In this document: in pieces, positions 1-8,497 of the stretch
Position numbering within the stretch: the stretch's first letter is position 1
Layout: each line of letters begins with the position of its first letter
Assembly: GCA_003220855.1 (NCBI GenBank)
Contig: QHTP01000164.1
Coordinates: forward strand, 1-10,074
DNA length: 10,074 nt
Direction of reading: 5' to 3'
Origin: Gemmatimonadota bacterium
GTDB lineage: Bacteria > Gemmatimonadota > Gemmatimonadetes > Gemmatimonadales > GWC2-71-9
Made by a program: the position numbers and the translations under genes
Notes under the pieces: model-generated
What the model was told of the DNA's origin: nothing
Databases searched by the model: none
What the model saw: the letters and a program-made list of their open reading frames with translations, nothing else

Positions 1-792
1 AGCTTCGTCGACGCCAGCGACACGCGCAACGTGGCCGCGGCCGTGACGCCCAAGACCAAGATGATCTATGCCGAGACACCCACCAACCCGATGATGCGGT
101 TGTGCGACCTCGCCGCCGCGGGCGAAGTGGCCCGCAAGTCGGGCGCCCTGTTCGTCGTGGACAACACGTTCGCCACGCCCTACTTCCAGCGGCCGCTCGA
201 GCTGGGCGCCGACATCGTGCTGCATTCGACCACGAAGTACCTGAACGGTCACAGCGACATGGTGGGCGGGATGCTGGTGACGAACAGCGGCGCGCTGGCG
301 GAGCGCCTCGGGTTCATTCAGAACGCCTCGGGCGCGGTGCCCGGACCGTTCGACTGCTGGCTGGCCCTGCGCGGCACGAAGACGCTGGCGCTGCGCATGC
401 GCCAGCACGACGCCAACGCCCGCCGCATCGCGGAGTGGCTCACGCAGCATCCCAAGGTCGAGCGGGTTTACTATCCGGGGCTGCCGTCGCATCCGCAGCA
501 CGACCTGGCTTGCCGGCAAATGAAAGGGTTCGGCGGCATGATCTCGGTCGAGCTGGGCTCGCTCGAGCGTGCCAAGCGGTTCGCCGAGCGCACCCGTATC
601 TTCGCGCTCGCCGAGTCGCTGGGAGGCGTGGAGAGCCTGATCGGGCACCCGGCCTCGATGACGCACGCGAGCGTGCCCGCCGAGATGCGGCGCGCCATGG
701 GGCTCACGGACAGCCTGGTGCGGCTCTCGGTGGGGATCGAAGACGTGGACGACCTGATCGCGGACCTGGAGCAGGCGCTGGCGGCGGCGTGA
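1..792 (+). CDS. PLP-dependent Cys/Met metabolism enzyme (cystathionine gamma-synthase/lyase type), 5' end cut off by the window
   Basis: Transsulfuration-type PLP enzyme of fold type I, acting in the cytoplasm on cystathionine, homoserine esters or a related sulfur amino acid. The frame is open from base 1, so the 263 visible residues are the C-terminal part. The family is usually 380-400 residues, so about 120-130 are missing, including the N-terminal part of the active site. Visible hallmarks are the ETPTNP segment (about residue 25), the PLP-contacting aspartate in VVDNTFATP (codon 160-162), the Schiff-base lysine in STTKYLNGHSD (codon 235-237), and the C-terminal ESLGGVESL...HPASMTHASVP block that binds the substrate carboxylate. 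The first internal GTG (base 31) is not the start, because the family sequence continues upstream of it. Synthase, gamma-lyase, beta-lyase and sulfhydrylase members share these motifs, so I give the family but no symbol. A 61-bp gap separates it from the next gene. Confidence 0.93.
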   Translation, partial: SFVDASDTRNVAAAVTPKTKMIYAETPTNPMMRLCDLAAAGEVARKSGALFVVDNTFATPYFQRPLELGADIVLHSTTKYLNGHSDMVGGMLVTNSGALAERLGFIQNASGAVPGPFDCWLALRGTKTLALRMRQHDANARRIAEWLTQHPKVERVYYPGLPSHPQHDLACRQMKGFGGMISVELGSLERAKRFAERTRIFALAESLGGVESLIGHPASMTHASVPAEMRRAMGLTDSLVRLSVGIEDVDDLIADLEQALAAA

Positions 793-843
793 GGCCGAAA
801 CACGAGCCGCCGGCCGGCGTAGTGACGGCCTACCTTCTGAGCT

Positions 844-847
844 GGAG
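844..847 (+). promoter_or_regulatory. Shine-Dalgarno site for the M48 peptidase gene
   Basis: GGAG lies 6 nt before the ATG at 854. This is a standard spacing and supports that start codon. No convincing -35/-10 pair is visible in the 61-bp gap upstream, so the gene may be read through from the upstream PLP enzyme gene. Confidence 0.6.
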
Positions 848-853
848 CATCGT

Positions 854-1848
854 ATGACCGAGTCGACCAGTCTTCCCGCGGCGCGCCCCCGTCGCATCCT
901 CACCCAGATCGCTCCGGTCACGTGGGAGCACCCCGCCGACCGCGCGGCCCTGCAATCGCTCCGCTCGGTGCCCGGGTTCGACGAGGTGGTGAAGAAGATC
1001 TACGGCTTCATCGGCGAGCGCGGCGTGCGGCTCATCTTCCAGGCGGACGCGGTGCGGGTCGGGCCGACACAGTTCCCCCGGCTCAATCAGCTCTACACCG
1101 AGGTGCTCACCTCGATGGACTGGCCGGAACGGCCCGAGCTGTTCGTGTCGCAAACGCCGTTCGCCAACGCCGGTGCGTTCGGCATGGACAAGCCGTTCAT
1201 CGTGATCAACTCGGGCACCTTGAAACTGCTCGACGACGACGAGCTACGGAACGTGCTCGGCCACGAGCTGGGCCATGTCATGAGCGGGCACGCGCTGTAC
1301 CACACGATTCTCGTGCTCATCCTCAACGTGAGCCTCGGGGCCCTGCCGTTCCTCGCCGGCATCGCGCTTCTGCCGATCCAGCTGGCGCTGCTCGAGTGGT
1401 TCCGCAAGAGCGAGCTCTCGTCCGACCGCGCGGGGTTGCTCGCATGCCAGGACGCGACGGCGTCGTTGCGCGTGAACCTCAAGTTCGCGGGCGGCGGCGA
1501 CATGTCGCAGATGGACCTGAACGCGTTCCTGGCGCAAGCGAGAGAGTACGAGGCCGCGGGCGGGGCACTCGACCGCATCTTCAAGATCCTGGGCGTGCTG
1601 GGACGCACCCATCCGTTCAACACGGTGCGGGCCGCCGAGCTGCAACGCTGGATCGAAGCCGGGCACTATGACCGGGTGTTGCGCGGCGAGTACACCCGCC
1701 GCGGCCCCGAGGCCGAGGCCCGACCCGTGGATCAGGACATCGACGAAGCCCGCGAGCACTATATGAAGGAAGCGAAGGCCGTCGTGGACGACATGGTGGA
1801 CACCGCCAAGCGGGCCGCCCAAGCCTTCTCGGACGCCTTCAAGAAGAA

Positions 1849-1852
<4 letters not shown>
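854..1852 (+). CDS. M48 family membrane zinc metallopeptidase
   Basis: Predicted zinc endopeptidase of the M48 (HtpX/Ste24-like) family, 332 residues, probably anchored in the inner membrane. The zinc-binding motif HELGH is at residues 137-141 (E138 catalytic; H137 and H141 ligands). The likely third ligand is E187 in SELSSDRAG. Between them, residues about 147-182 are almost wholly hydrophobic and form one or two membrane spans, as in other M48 proteins. The N-terminal 130 residues carry no signal peptide. They contain the PFIVINSG segment and the LDDDELRNVLGHELGH helix typical of the family. The C-terminal tail (about 290-332) is charged and helical, ending in KKK. The start is set by ATG with GGAG 6 nt upstream. 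Its stop overlaps the GTG start of purD (GTGA), implying translational coupling. The substrate is unknown; membrane-protein quality control is a guess from HtpX. It is shorter and differently laid out than E. coli HtpX, so I give no symbol. Confidence 0.92.
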
Positions 1853-3127
<1,275 letters not shown>

Positions 3128-3144
<17 letters not shown>

Positions 3145-3955
3145 AGTTGAGACGATCGTGCGGGATCTGGCCCCGCGGCTCGAGGGCTACCGGATCGCGC
3201 GCGCCCGCCTGACCAAGACGGACGTGTTGCGTCGGGTGTCGAAGCCGCGCCTGCTCCGCACCCTGCGGGGCAACACCATCGAGGAAGTGATCCGCCGCGC
3301 CAAGCACGCGGTGTTCCGCCTGGCGAGCGGCCACCGGTTGATCGTGCAGCCGCGCATGACGGGCTCGCTGGTCGTGTACGACCGAGCGCTCACCCGGGAA
3401 GAAGCGAAGTATGCGGTACTCACCTGCACCATCGACGACGGTCGGCTGCTCGTGTACCGCGACGTGCGGCGACTGGGCACCGTGTGGCTGCTCGACGAAA
3501 AGGGATGGGACGCGTACACGGGCCGCATCGGGCCCGAGCCGCTGGAGGACACGTTTACGCCTTTCGTGTTCGCCGACCGGCTGAAAGGCACGCGGGCGGC
3601 GATCAAGAAGACGATCATGGACCAGCGCCGCGTCGCGGGCGTGGGGAACATCTACGCCAACGAGGCGTTGTTCGCGGCGGGGATCGACCCGTCGAAGCCC
3701 ACCAGCACGCTGTCGCTCGACGAGTTCGCCCGGCTGCACGCGGCCGTGACAGGGGTGCTGGAGCGTGCGGTGGCGTCGTCGGGGACCACGGTGCGCGATT
3801 ACCGCACCGGAACCGGGGAGCAAGGCCGGTTCCAGTTCGAGCTCAAGGTGTACGGTCGGGGCGGCGAGCCGTGCGTGCAGTGCGGCAAGAAGCTCGTCAC
3901 CACACACGCGATCGACCTCAGGGCGACGACGTTCTGCCCCAGGTGCCAGCGGTAG
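3128..3955 (+). CDS. mutM: Formamidopyrimidine-DNA glycosylase (8-oxoguanine base-excision repair)
   Basis: Bifunctional DNA glycosylase/AP lyase (Fpg) that removes 8-oxoguanine and formamidopyrimidines and cuts the abasic site. It has 275 residues, close to the usual 270-290. The start is unambiguous: GTG followed by PELPEVET, where P2 becomes the N-terminal nucleophile and E3 is catalytic. K59 in RRAKH matches the essential lysine of the family. M77 and R115 match two of the three lesion-wedge residues, while the third, usually Phe in RRFG, is L116 here (RRLG). The H2TH region with GVGNIYANEALF is at 161-172. The C-terminal zinc finger has C249, C252, C270 and C273, with the DNA-contacting R265 in RATTFC. 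The first six codons lie inside the end of purD. The GGAG before the start leaves only 1 nt of spacing, so initiation probably relies on coupling. It is the last gene of the M48-purD-mutM cluster; a 157-bp gap follows. Nei/endonuclease VIII is less likely because the N-terminus and zinc finger are Fpg-like. Confidence 0.97.
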
Positions 3956-4064
3956 GGTCCTGAATCATGGCCACGGGTCGCTCGTAATGTCGGAATCCTG
4001 GCGGCACAATCGTCGTAGAATACGGAGGCAGCTGGTGCGGCGGCGGTCTACCGTTTCCTGACAC

Positions 4065-4082
4065 CCCGGGCCTACTCCCGGG
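4065..4082 (+). terminator. Candidate GC hairpin (terminator or attenuator) upstream of the efflux operon
   Basis: Two CCCGGG arms (4065-4070 and 4077-4082) can form a 6-bp all-GC stem around the loop CCTACT. A TCTTTT stretch follows about 6 nt later (4088-4093). The stem is short and the T-run is displaced and interrupted, so this is a poor textbook terminator. It could end the M48-purD-mutM transcript or attenuate the efflux transcript. A stem of this kind can also occur by chance at this GC content. Confidence 0.28.
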
Positions 4083-4089
4083 ATCACTC

Positions 4090-4107
4090 TTTTCGGTTAA
4101 TTTTCGG
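4090..4107 (+). repeat. Short direct repeat TTTTCGG, 11-nt spacing
   Basis: TTTTCGG occurs at 4090-4096 and again at 4101-4107, one helical turn apart, just ahead of the permease start codon. It lies in the only AT-rich pocket of the gap. It could be a protein-binding site or a coincidence; only the repeat itself is directly seen. Confidence 0.3.
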
Positions 4108-4112
4108 GCCAT

Positions 4113-7100
4113 ATGAAACTCTCCGAAACGTCCATTCGACGCCCGGTGCTGGCCAGCATGATCTCGGCCGCTCTCGTGTTGTTCGGCGTCATCGGGTACA
4201 CCCGTCTGGCGGTGCGCGAGCTCCCCGACATCGACCCGCCGATCATCTCGGTTTCGACCACGCTGCCCGGCGCCAATGCGCAGGTGGTGGAAACCGCGGT
4301 GACCGACGTGCTCGAAGAGGAGCTGTCCACGATCCAGGGACTGCGCACGCTCTCGAGCTCCTCCTCGGAGGAGAACAGCCAGATCACCCTCGAGTTCAAC
4401 CTCGACCGGGCCGTCGACGTCGCCGCGCAGGACGTGCGCGACAAAGTGTCGCGGGTACGCGGGCGGCTGCCCGTCGACGTGCTCGAGCCCGTGATCGCGA
4501 AGCAAGAGGCCGACGCGCAGCCCTTCTTCTGGCTGGCCTTGAGCAGCCCGAACTACGACCTGATGCAGCTCTCCGACGTCGCCGACCGGCGGGTCAAGGC
4601 GCGGCTGCAGAGCCTGGCGGGCGTAGGCAGCGCCGGGGTGTTCGGCGAGCGGCGCTTCGCCATGCGCGTGTGGGTGCAGCCCGACCAGCTGTCGGCACGG
4701 GGCCTCACCGTGCAGGACGTGGAGAACGCGATCACGGCGCGTAACGTCGAGATTCCCGCCGGTCGCATCGAGTCGACGCGGCGGGAGTTCTCGGTCCGGT
4801 CGCTGGGCGAGCTCAAGACGCCGCAGGGATTCGGGGAGCTGGCCGTGGCGAGTCAAGGCGGGCAGGTCGTCAAGCTCAAGGACGTGGCGAAGGTCGAGCT
4901 CGGGCCCGAGGACAATCGCTCGATCTTCCGCTACAACGGGAATCCCGCGGTCGCCATCGGCGTGGTGCGGCAGTCCAAGGCGAACCTCATCGACGTGGCA
5001 CGAAGCATTCGCGCGGCCATTCCGAGCATTCAGGAGACGCTGCCGCCGGGCGTGAAGCTCGAAACCGCGTTCGATGGGTCCGTGTTCGTCACGCACTCGA
5101 TCAACGATGCGCGCCTGACACTCGTGATAGCTGCCATCCTCGTCGTGCTGATCATCTTCGTGTTCCTGCGGAACCTGCGGGCGACGGTGATCCCCGGGCT
5201 CGCGATCCCGGCGTCGATCGTCTCGACGTTCGCCATCATGTACTTCCTCGGCTTCTCGATCAACAACTTCACGCTGCTCGCGCTCACGATCGCGATCGGC
5301 ATCGTGGTGGACGACGCCATCATCGTGCTCGAGAACGCCTACCGGCACCAGGAGGAGCTGCACGAAGCGCCGGAGCAGGCCGCCGTCAACGGCACCAACG
5401 AGATCGGCTTCGCCGTGATCGCGACGACCATCGCGCTGGTGGCGGTGTTCACGCCGCTCGGCTTTCTGCGAGGCTCTACGGGACGGCTGTTGAGCGAGTT
5501 CGGCATCGCGGTCGCCTGCGCCGTCGTGATTTCGGGATTCGTGGCCCTGACGTTGACGCCGATGCTGTGCGCCAAGGTGTTGCGCGTCCCGCACGAGCAC
5601 GGAGCCATCTTCAAGGTGTTGGAGCAAGGGTTCAATGCCATCGCCGAGCGCTACGCGACGCTGCTCCGGACCGCGCTGCGGCACCGGGGCATCGTGGTGG
5701 CCGGGACGGTCGTGACGGTGGCCCTGGCGGGGTGGTTCTACAGTCACCTCCAACAGGAGCTCATCCCGGACGACGACCGCGGGTTCTTCCTCGTGGTGGC
5801 GTTCGCGCCCGAAGGCTCGTCGCTCGAATACACCGACGGCTACGTGCGCCAGGTCGAGCAGATCATCGGCAAGACCCCGGAGGCCCAGGGGTACTTCACG
5901 ATCATCGGCGGCTTCGCCGGGGGCGTCAACCGGGCGTTTGTCGGCGTCATCCTGAAAGATTGGAGCGAGCGGCATCGTAGCGTCCAGCAGCTCGTGGGTG
6001 CGCTGTTCCCCCAGCTCTTCGGGATCGCCGGTATTCAGGCGTTCCCGTATAGCCCGGGCGCGCTGGGATTCAGCCAGCCGGTGCAATTCGTAGTGCAGAA
6101 TCCCGATATCGCGCGGCTCGCCCAGGCCATGGACACGCTGGTGCCGCGGGCTCGCGCGATCAAGGGCCTGACGAACATCGACACCGACCTGCGCTTCAAC
6201 AAGCCGGAGCTGCGCGTGAACTTCGACCGCGACCGCGCCGAGGATCTCGGGGTTCCCGTGCGCGACGTCGCGGCCGCCTTACAGACATTCTTGGGCGGTC
6301 GCCGGGTGAGCACGTTTACGCGTAACGACAAGCTGTACTACGTCATGGTGCAGCTCGACTCCACTCACCGCAACACGCCGAGCGACATGTCGGGGATCTA
6401 CCTGCGGGGACGTGGCGGGCAGCTGGTACAGCTCAGCGCCCTGGCGAAGGTCGATGAGGGCGTGGGCCCGCGGCAGATCAACCACTTCAACCGGGTGCCG
6501 TCGTTCACGCTGTCGGCGTCCCTGATCCCACCGTTCGCTCAGGGCGAGGCGCTCGATTCGCTCGATGGGTTGGCCCGGCGAGTGCTGCCCCCGGGCAGCA
6601 CGACGGCGCTGGCGGGTGACTCACGCGAGTTCAGAGAGAGCGGTGGCGCGCTCTACTTCGCGTTCGGCGTCGCCTTGCTGGTGGTGTTCATGGTCCTCGC
6701 CGCGCAGTTCGAGTCCATGCTCCATCCATTCACCGTGCTGCTCGCGGTGCCGCTCGCCGTGACCGGCGCGCTGGCGACGTTGAAACTGGCCGCGGTGCTC
6801 CACCGATCGGGCGCCACGATCAACCTGTACAGCGAGATCGGCATGATCCTGCTGATCGGGCTCGTGAGCAAGAACTCGATCCTCCTGGTGGAGTACACGA
6901 ACCAGCTGAAGGCCAAGGGCCTCGATACCGTCGCGGCGGTGATCGAGGCGGGCCGGATCCGGCTGCGGCCGATTCTCATGACGTCGGTCGCGACCATCAT
7001 GGGCGCGGTACCCGTCGCCTGGGGAGTGGGTGCCGGCTCCGCCGCGCGTAAGCCACTCGGCTACGCGATCGTGGGTGGGATTTTCTTCTCGACTGCGCTC

Positions 7101-7199
7101 ACGCTGTTCGTGGTGCCGGTGGGCTACACCCTGCTCGACCGGCTCATCGCGCCCAAGACGCGCGACGTGCGTGTCGGCCAACCCGTCGAGGCCGACTGA
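4113..7199 (+). CDS. RND multidrug efflux permease (AcrB/HAE1-like inner-membrane pump)
   Basis: Inner-membrane proton-driven antiporter of the resistance-nodulation-division superfamily, 1028 residues (AcrB is 1049). Twelve membrane spans are visible: TM1 at about 11-30, TM2-TM6 between about 334 and 485, TM7 at about 526-541, and TM8-TM12 between about 846 and 1003. Two large periplasmic loops (about 31-333 and 542-845) form the porter and docking domains. The proton-relay residues are present: D400 and D401 in GIVVDDAIIVLEN, K920 in GLVSKNSILLVEY, R950 in RLRPILMT and T957. The glycine-rich switch-loop region is at about 599-604. These features indicate a drug/hydrophobe exporter (HAE1) rather than a metal pump (HME), but the substrate cannot be read. 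The ATG start opens with the family-typical MKLSETSIRRPV although no Shine-Dalgarno precedes it. It is the first gene of the efflux operon; its TGA shares one base with the next ATG. A 722-codon open frame on the opposite strand is a codon-bias shadow. Confidence 0.97.
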   Translation: MKLSETSIRRPVLASMISAALVLFGVIGYTRLAVRELPDIDPPIISVSTTLPGANAQVVETAVTDVLEEELSTIQGLRTLSSSSSEENSQITLEFNLDRAVDVAAQDVRDKVSRVRGRLPVDVLEPVIAKQEADAQPFFWLALSSPNYDLMQLSDVADRRVKARLQSLAGVGSAGVFGERRFAMRVWVQPDQLSARGLTVQDVENAITARNVEIPAGRIESTRREFSVRSLGELKTPQGFGELAVASQGGQVVKLKDVAKVELGPEDNRSIFRYNGNPAVAIGVVRQSKANLIDVARSIRAAIPSIQETLPPGVKLETAFDGSVFVTHSINDARLTLVIAAILVVLIIFVFLRNLRATVIPGLAIPASIVSTFAIMYFLGFSINNFTLLALTIAIGIVVDDAIIVLENAYRHQEELHEAPEQAAVNGTNEIGFAVIATTIALVAVFTPLGFLRGSTGRLLSEFGIAVACAVVISGFVALTLTPMLCAKVLRVPHEHGAIFKVLEQGFNAIAERYATLLRTALRHRGIVVAGTVVTVALAGWFYSHLQQELIPDDDRGFFLVVAFAPEGSSLEYTDGYVRQVEQIIGKTPEAQGYFTIIGGFAGGVNRAFVGVILKDWSERHRSVQQLVGALFPQLFGIAGIQAFPYSPGALGFSQPVQFVVQNPDIARLAQAMDTLVPRARAIKGLTNIDTDLRFNKPELRVNFDRDRAEDLGVPVRDVAAALQTFLGGRRVSTFTRNDKLYYVMVQLDSTHRNTPSDMSGIYLRGRGGQLVQLSALAKVDEGVGPRQINHFNRVPSFTLSASLIPPFAQGEALDSLDGLARRVLPPGSTTALAGDSREFRESGGALYFAFGVALLVVFMVLAAQFESMLHPFTVLLAVPLAVTGALATLKLAAVLHRSGATINLYSEIGMILLIGLVSKNSILLVEYTNQLKAKGLDTVAAVIEAGRIRLRPILMTSVATIMGAVPVAWGVGAGSAARKPLGYAIVGGIFFSTALTLFVVPVGYTLLDRLIAPKTRDVRVGQPVEAD
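7188..7191 (+). promoter_or_regulatory. Shine-Dalgarno site for the outer-membrane channel gene
   Basis: GAGG sits inside the last codons of the permease gene, 7 nt before the ATG at 7199. It supports that start and independent or re-initiating translation of the channel gene. Confidence 0.5.
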
Positions 7200-8497
7200 T
7201 GCTCGCCTTGCTCGCGCTGCTCCAGCTGCAGGCGGCGACCGTCGCGCCATCGCCGGACGACTCGCTGCCGAGGGTGACGCTCGGCGAGGCGCTGCGTCGC
7301 GCCACGGGGCTCGATCCCAACTACGTGGCGGCCGTGGGCCAGGTCGACAACGCGCAGTGGGCGCGACGCAGTGCGTTCGCGGTGTTCCTGCTCCCAGCAG
7401 TAGCCGTTGAGACAGACGCCACGAAGAACATCCCCCAGTTCTTCAATTTCGGAACACTCAAGCCCGAGTCGTACGCCGTCTCGGCTCAGCTGACTCTGCG
7501 CTACGACCTGTTCACGGGGGGACAGAAAGTCGCCGAGCTCACGCGGTCGGCCGCGGCGCTGGACGGCGCCCGCGCCGGGGAGCTCCAGGCGCGGTTCGGC
7601 TCCGCCCTCCGCACCGAGGCGGCGTACTACGACGTGCTCGCGGGCAGCGAACTCCTGCGTGTCGCGCGAGAACGGGTCCAGCGTGCCGAGCAGCAGCTCG
7701 CTGTCGCGCGAGCGCGGGTGACGACCGGGGCCGCGGTACAGACCGACTCGCTGCAGCTGCGACTCGAGCTCAGTCGGGCCCGGGTGGGTCTGGTGCAACA
7801 GGAAGCCGCCGTGCGGGTCGCGCGGCTCACCCTCGGGAGCCGGATCGGCGCCACTACCCCGGTGGACGCGGTGCCGCTCGACAGCGTCCTGCCCAGTGCC
7901 CTGCCGGTGACGCTCGAGGCCGCGGTGGACGAGGCGGCGAACCAAGGGCCGGCGTACCGGCTGGCGCGGGCCAACGAACGCGCGGCCGCGGCGATCTTCC
8001 GAAGCCGGCTGGGCACGCTCCTGCCGCGCCTCAGTCTGACCGGGGTCGGGATCGCGTACGACAACCGCTTCTACCCGACGAGCGCTAAGTTCACGCAACT
8101 CACGTTGACGGCCACGCTCCCGATATGGGACAACTTCCTGCGGCAGAACTCGATCAGTCAGGCGCGCGTGAGCCGGGACGTTTCCCGGGCGGTGCGCGAT
8201 TCCGCCGAGCGCTCGGTGCGACGCGACGTGCTCGCCGCCTATGACGGCTTCACGACGGCCCGCGCCACCGCCGACCTCGCCGGCGAGCAGGTGCGGGTGG
8301 CGGGCGAAAACTACCGCGTACAGCAAGCCCGCTACCGGACGGGCGCTACCACGATCCTGGACCTGCTCAAGGCGCAGTCCGACCTGGACGACGCCGAGGC
8401 GGCCCTGGTGCAGGCGCGCTACGCGACCCGACTCGCGCTCGCGGGCCTCGAGAACATCCTCGGCCGGCGGCTGTTTCCCGAACCGCAACAGAAATGA
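7199..8497 (+). CDS. TolC-family outer-membrane efflux channel
   Basis: Outer-membrane factor that forms the exit duct of the tripartite pump; members trimerise into a beta-barrel with a long periplasmic alpha-helical tunnel. It has 432 residues with two OEP repeats, roughly 27-200 and 238-425. Each repeat shows the expected helix, then beta-strand, then helix: LTLRYDLFTGGQK (98-110) in repeat one, and LTATLPIWDN (313-322) plus RYRTGATTILDLLKAQ (369-384) in repeat two. The long helices are rich in Ala, Arg and Gln (about 111-200 and 325-420). The N-terminus (residues 1-16) is a short hydrophobic signal-like segment followed by a Pro/Asp-rich linker, but it lacks the usual basic residues near the start. 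The start is ATG with GAGG 7 nt upstream and a 1-nt overlap with the permease stop. The stop overlaps the adaptor start by 4 bp (ATGA). Alternatives such as a type I secretion channel are less likely given the RND neighbours. Confidence 0.93.
   Translation: MLALLALLQLQAATVAPSPDDSLPRVTLGEALRRATGLDPNYVAAVGQVDNAQWARRSAFAVFLLPAVAVETDATKNIPQFFNFGTLKPESYAVSAQLTLRYDLFTGGQKVAELTRSAAALDGARAGELQARFGSALRTEAAYYDVLAGSELLRVARERVQRAEQQLAVARARVTTGAAVQTDSLQLRLELSRARVGLVQQEAAVRVARLTLGSRIGATTPVDAVPLDSVLPSALPVTLEAAVDEAANQGPAYRLARANERAAAAIFRSRLGTLLPRLSLTGVGIAYDNRFYPTSAKFTQLTLTATLPIWDNFLRQNSISQARVSRDVSRAVRDSAERSVRRDVLAAYDGFTTARATADLAGEQVRVAGENYRVQQARYRTGATTILDLLKAQSDLDDAEAALVQARYATRLALAGLENILGRRLFPEPQQK

Larger units (their letters stand above)
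3956..4112 (+). promoter_or_regulatory. Intergenic leader likely carrying the efflux operon promoter
   Basis: This is the largest non-coding gap in the window and the natural place for both the end of the upstream transcript and the start of the efflux transcript. TAGAAT at 4016-4021 matches the -10 consensus at 5 of 6 positions, but no good -35 lies 16-18 nt upstream, so the match is weak. The last 30 bases before the ATG at 4113 are clearly AT-richer than the surroundings and contain no Shine-Dalgarno sequence. No regulator gene or strong operator palindrome is visible. The promoter role is inferred from position. Confidence 0.35.

Noticed and set aside
808..819. Perfect 12-bp palindrome CGCCGGCCGGCG between the PLP enzyme and M48 genes
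   Set aside because: It is made only of G and C, has no loop or T-run, and such palindromes are expected often at this base composition. It could be an operator, but nothing else supports that.
5434..5441. GCTGGTGG, identical to the E. coli Chi site
   Set aside because: It falls in Ala-Leu-Val-Ala-type coding sequence where this octamer is common at high GC, and Chi sequences differ between phyla.
3918..6086. 722-codon open frame on the minus strand across the start of the permease gene
   Set aside because: It lies antisense to a well-supported RND permease, and its translation is a biased His/Arg/Asp/Glu-rich string with no recognisable domain. This is the pattern expected from the complement of GC-rich codons.
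7124..8488. 454-codon minus-strand open frame opposite the TolC-type gene
   Set aside because: Same reasoning: the composition is Arg/Glu/Gly-rich without family motifs, and the plus-strand frame encodes a clear OEP protein.
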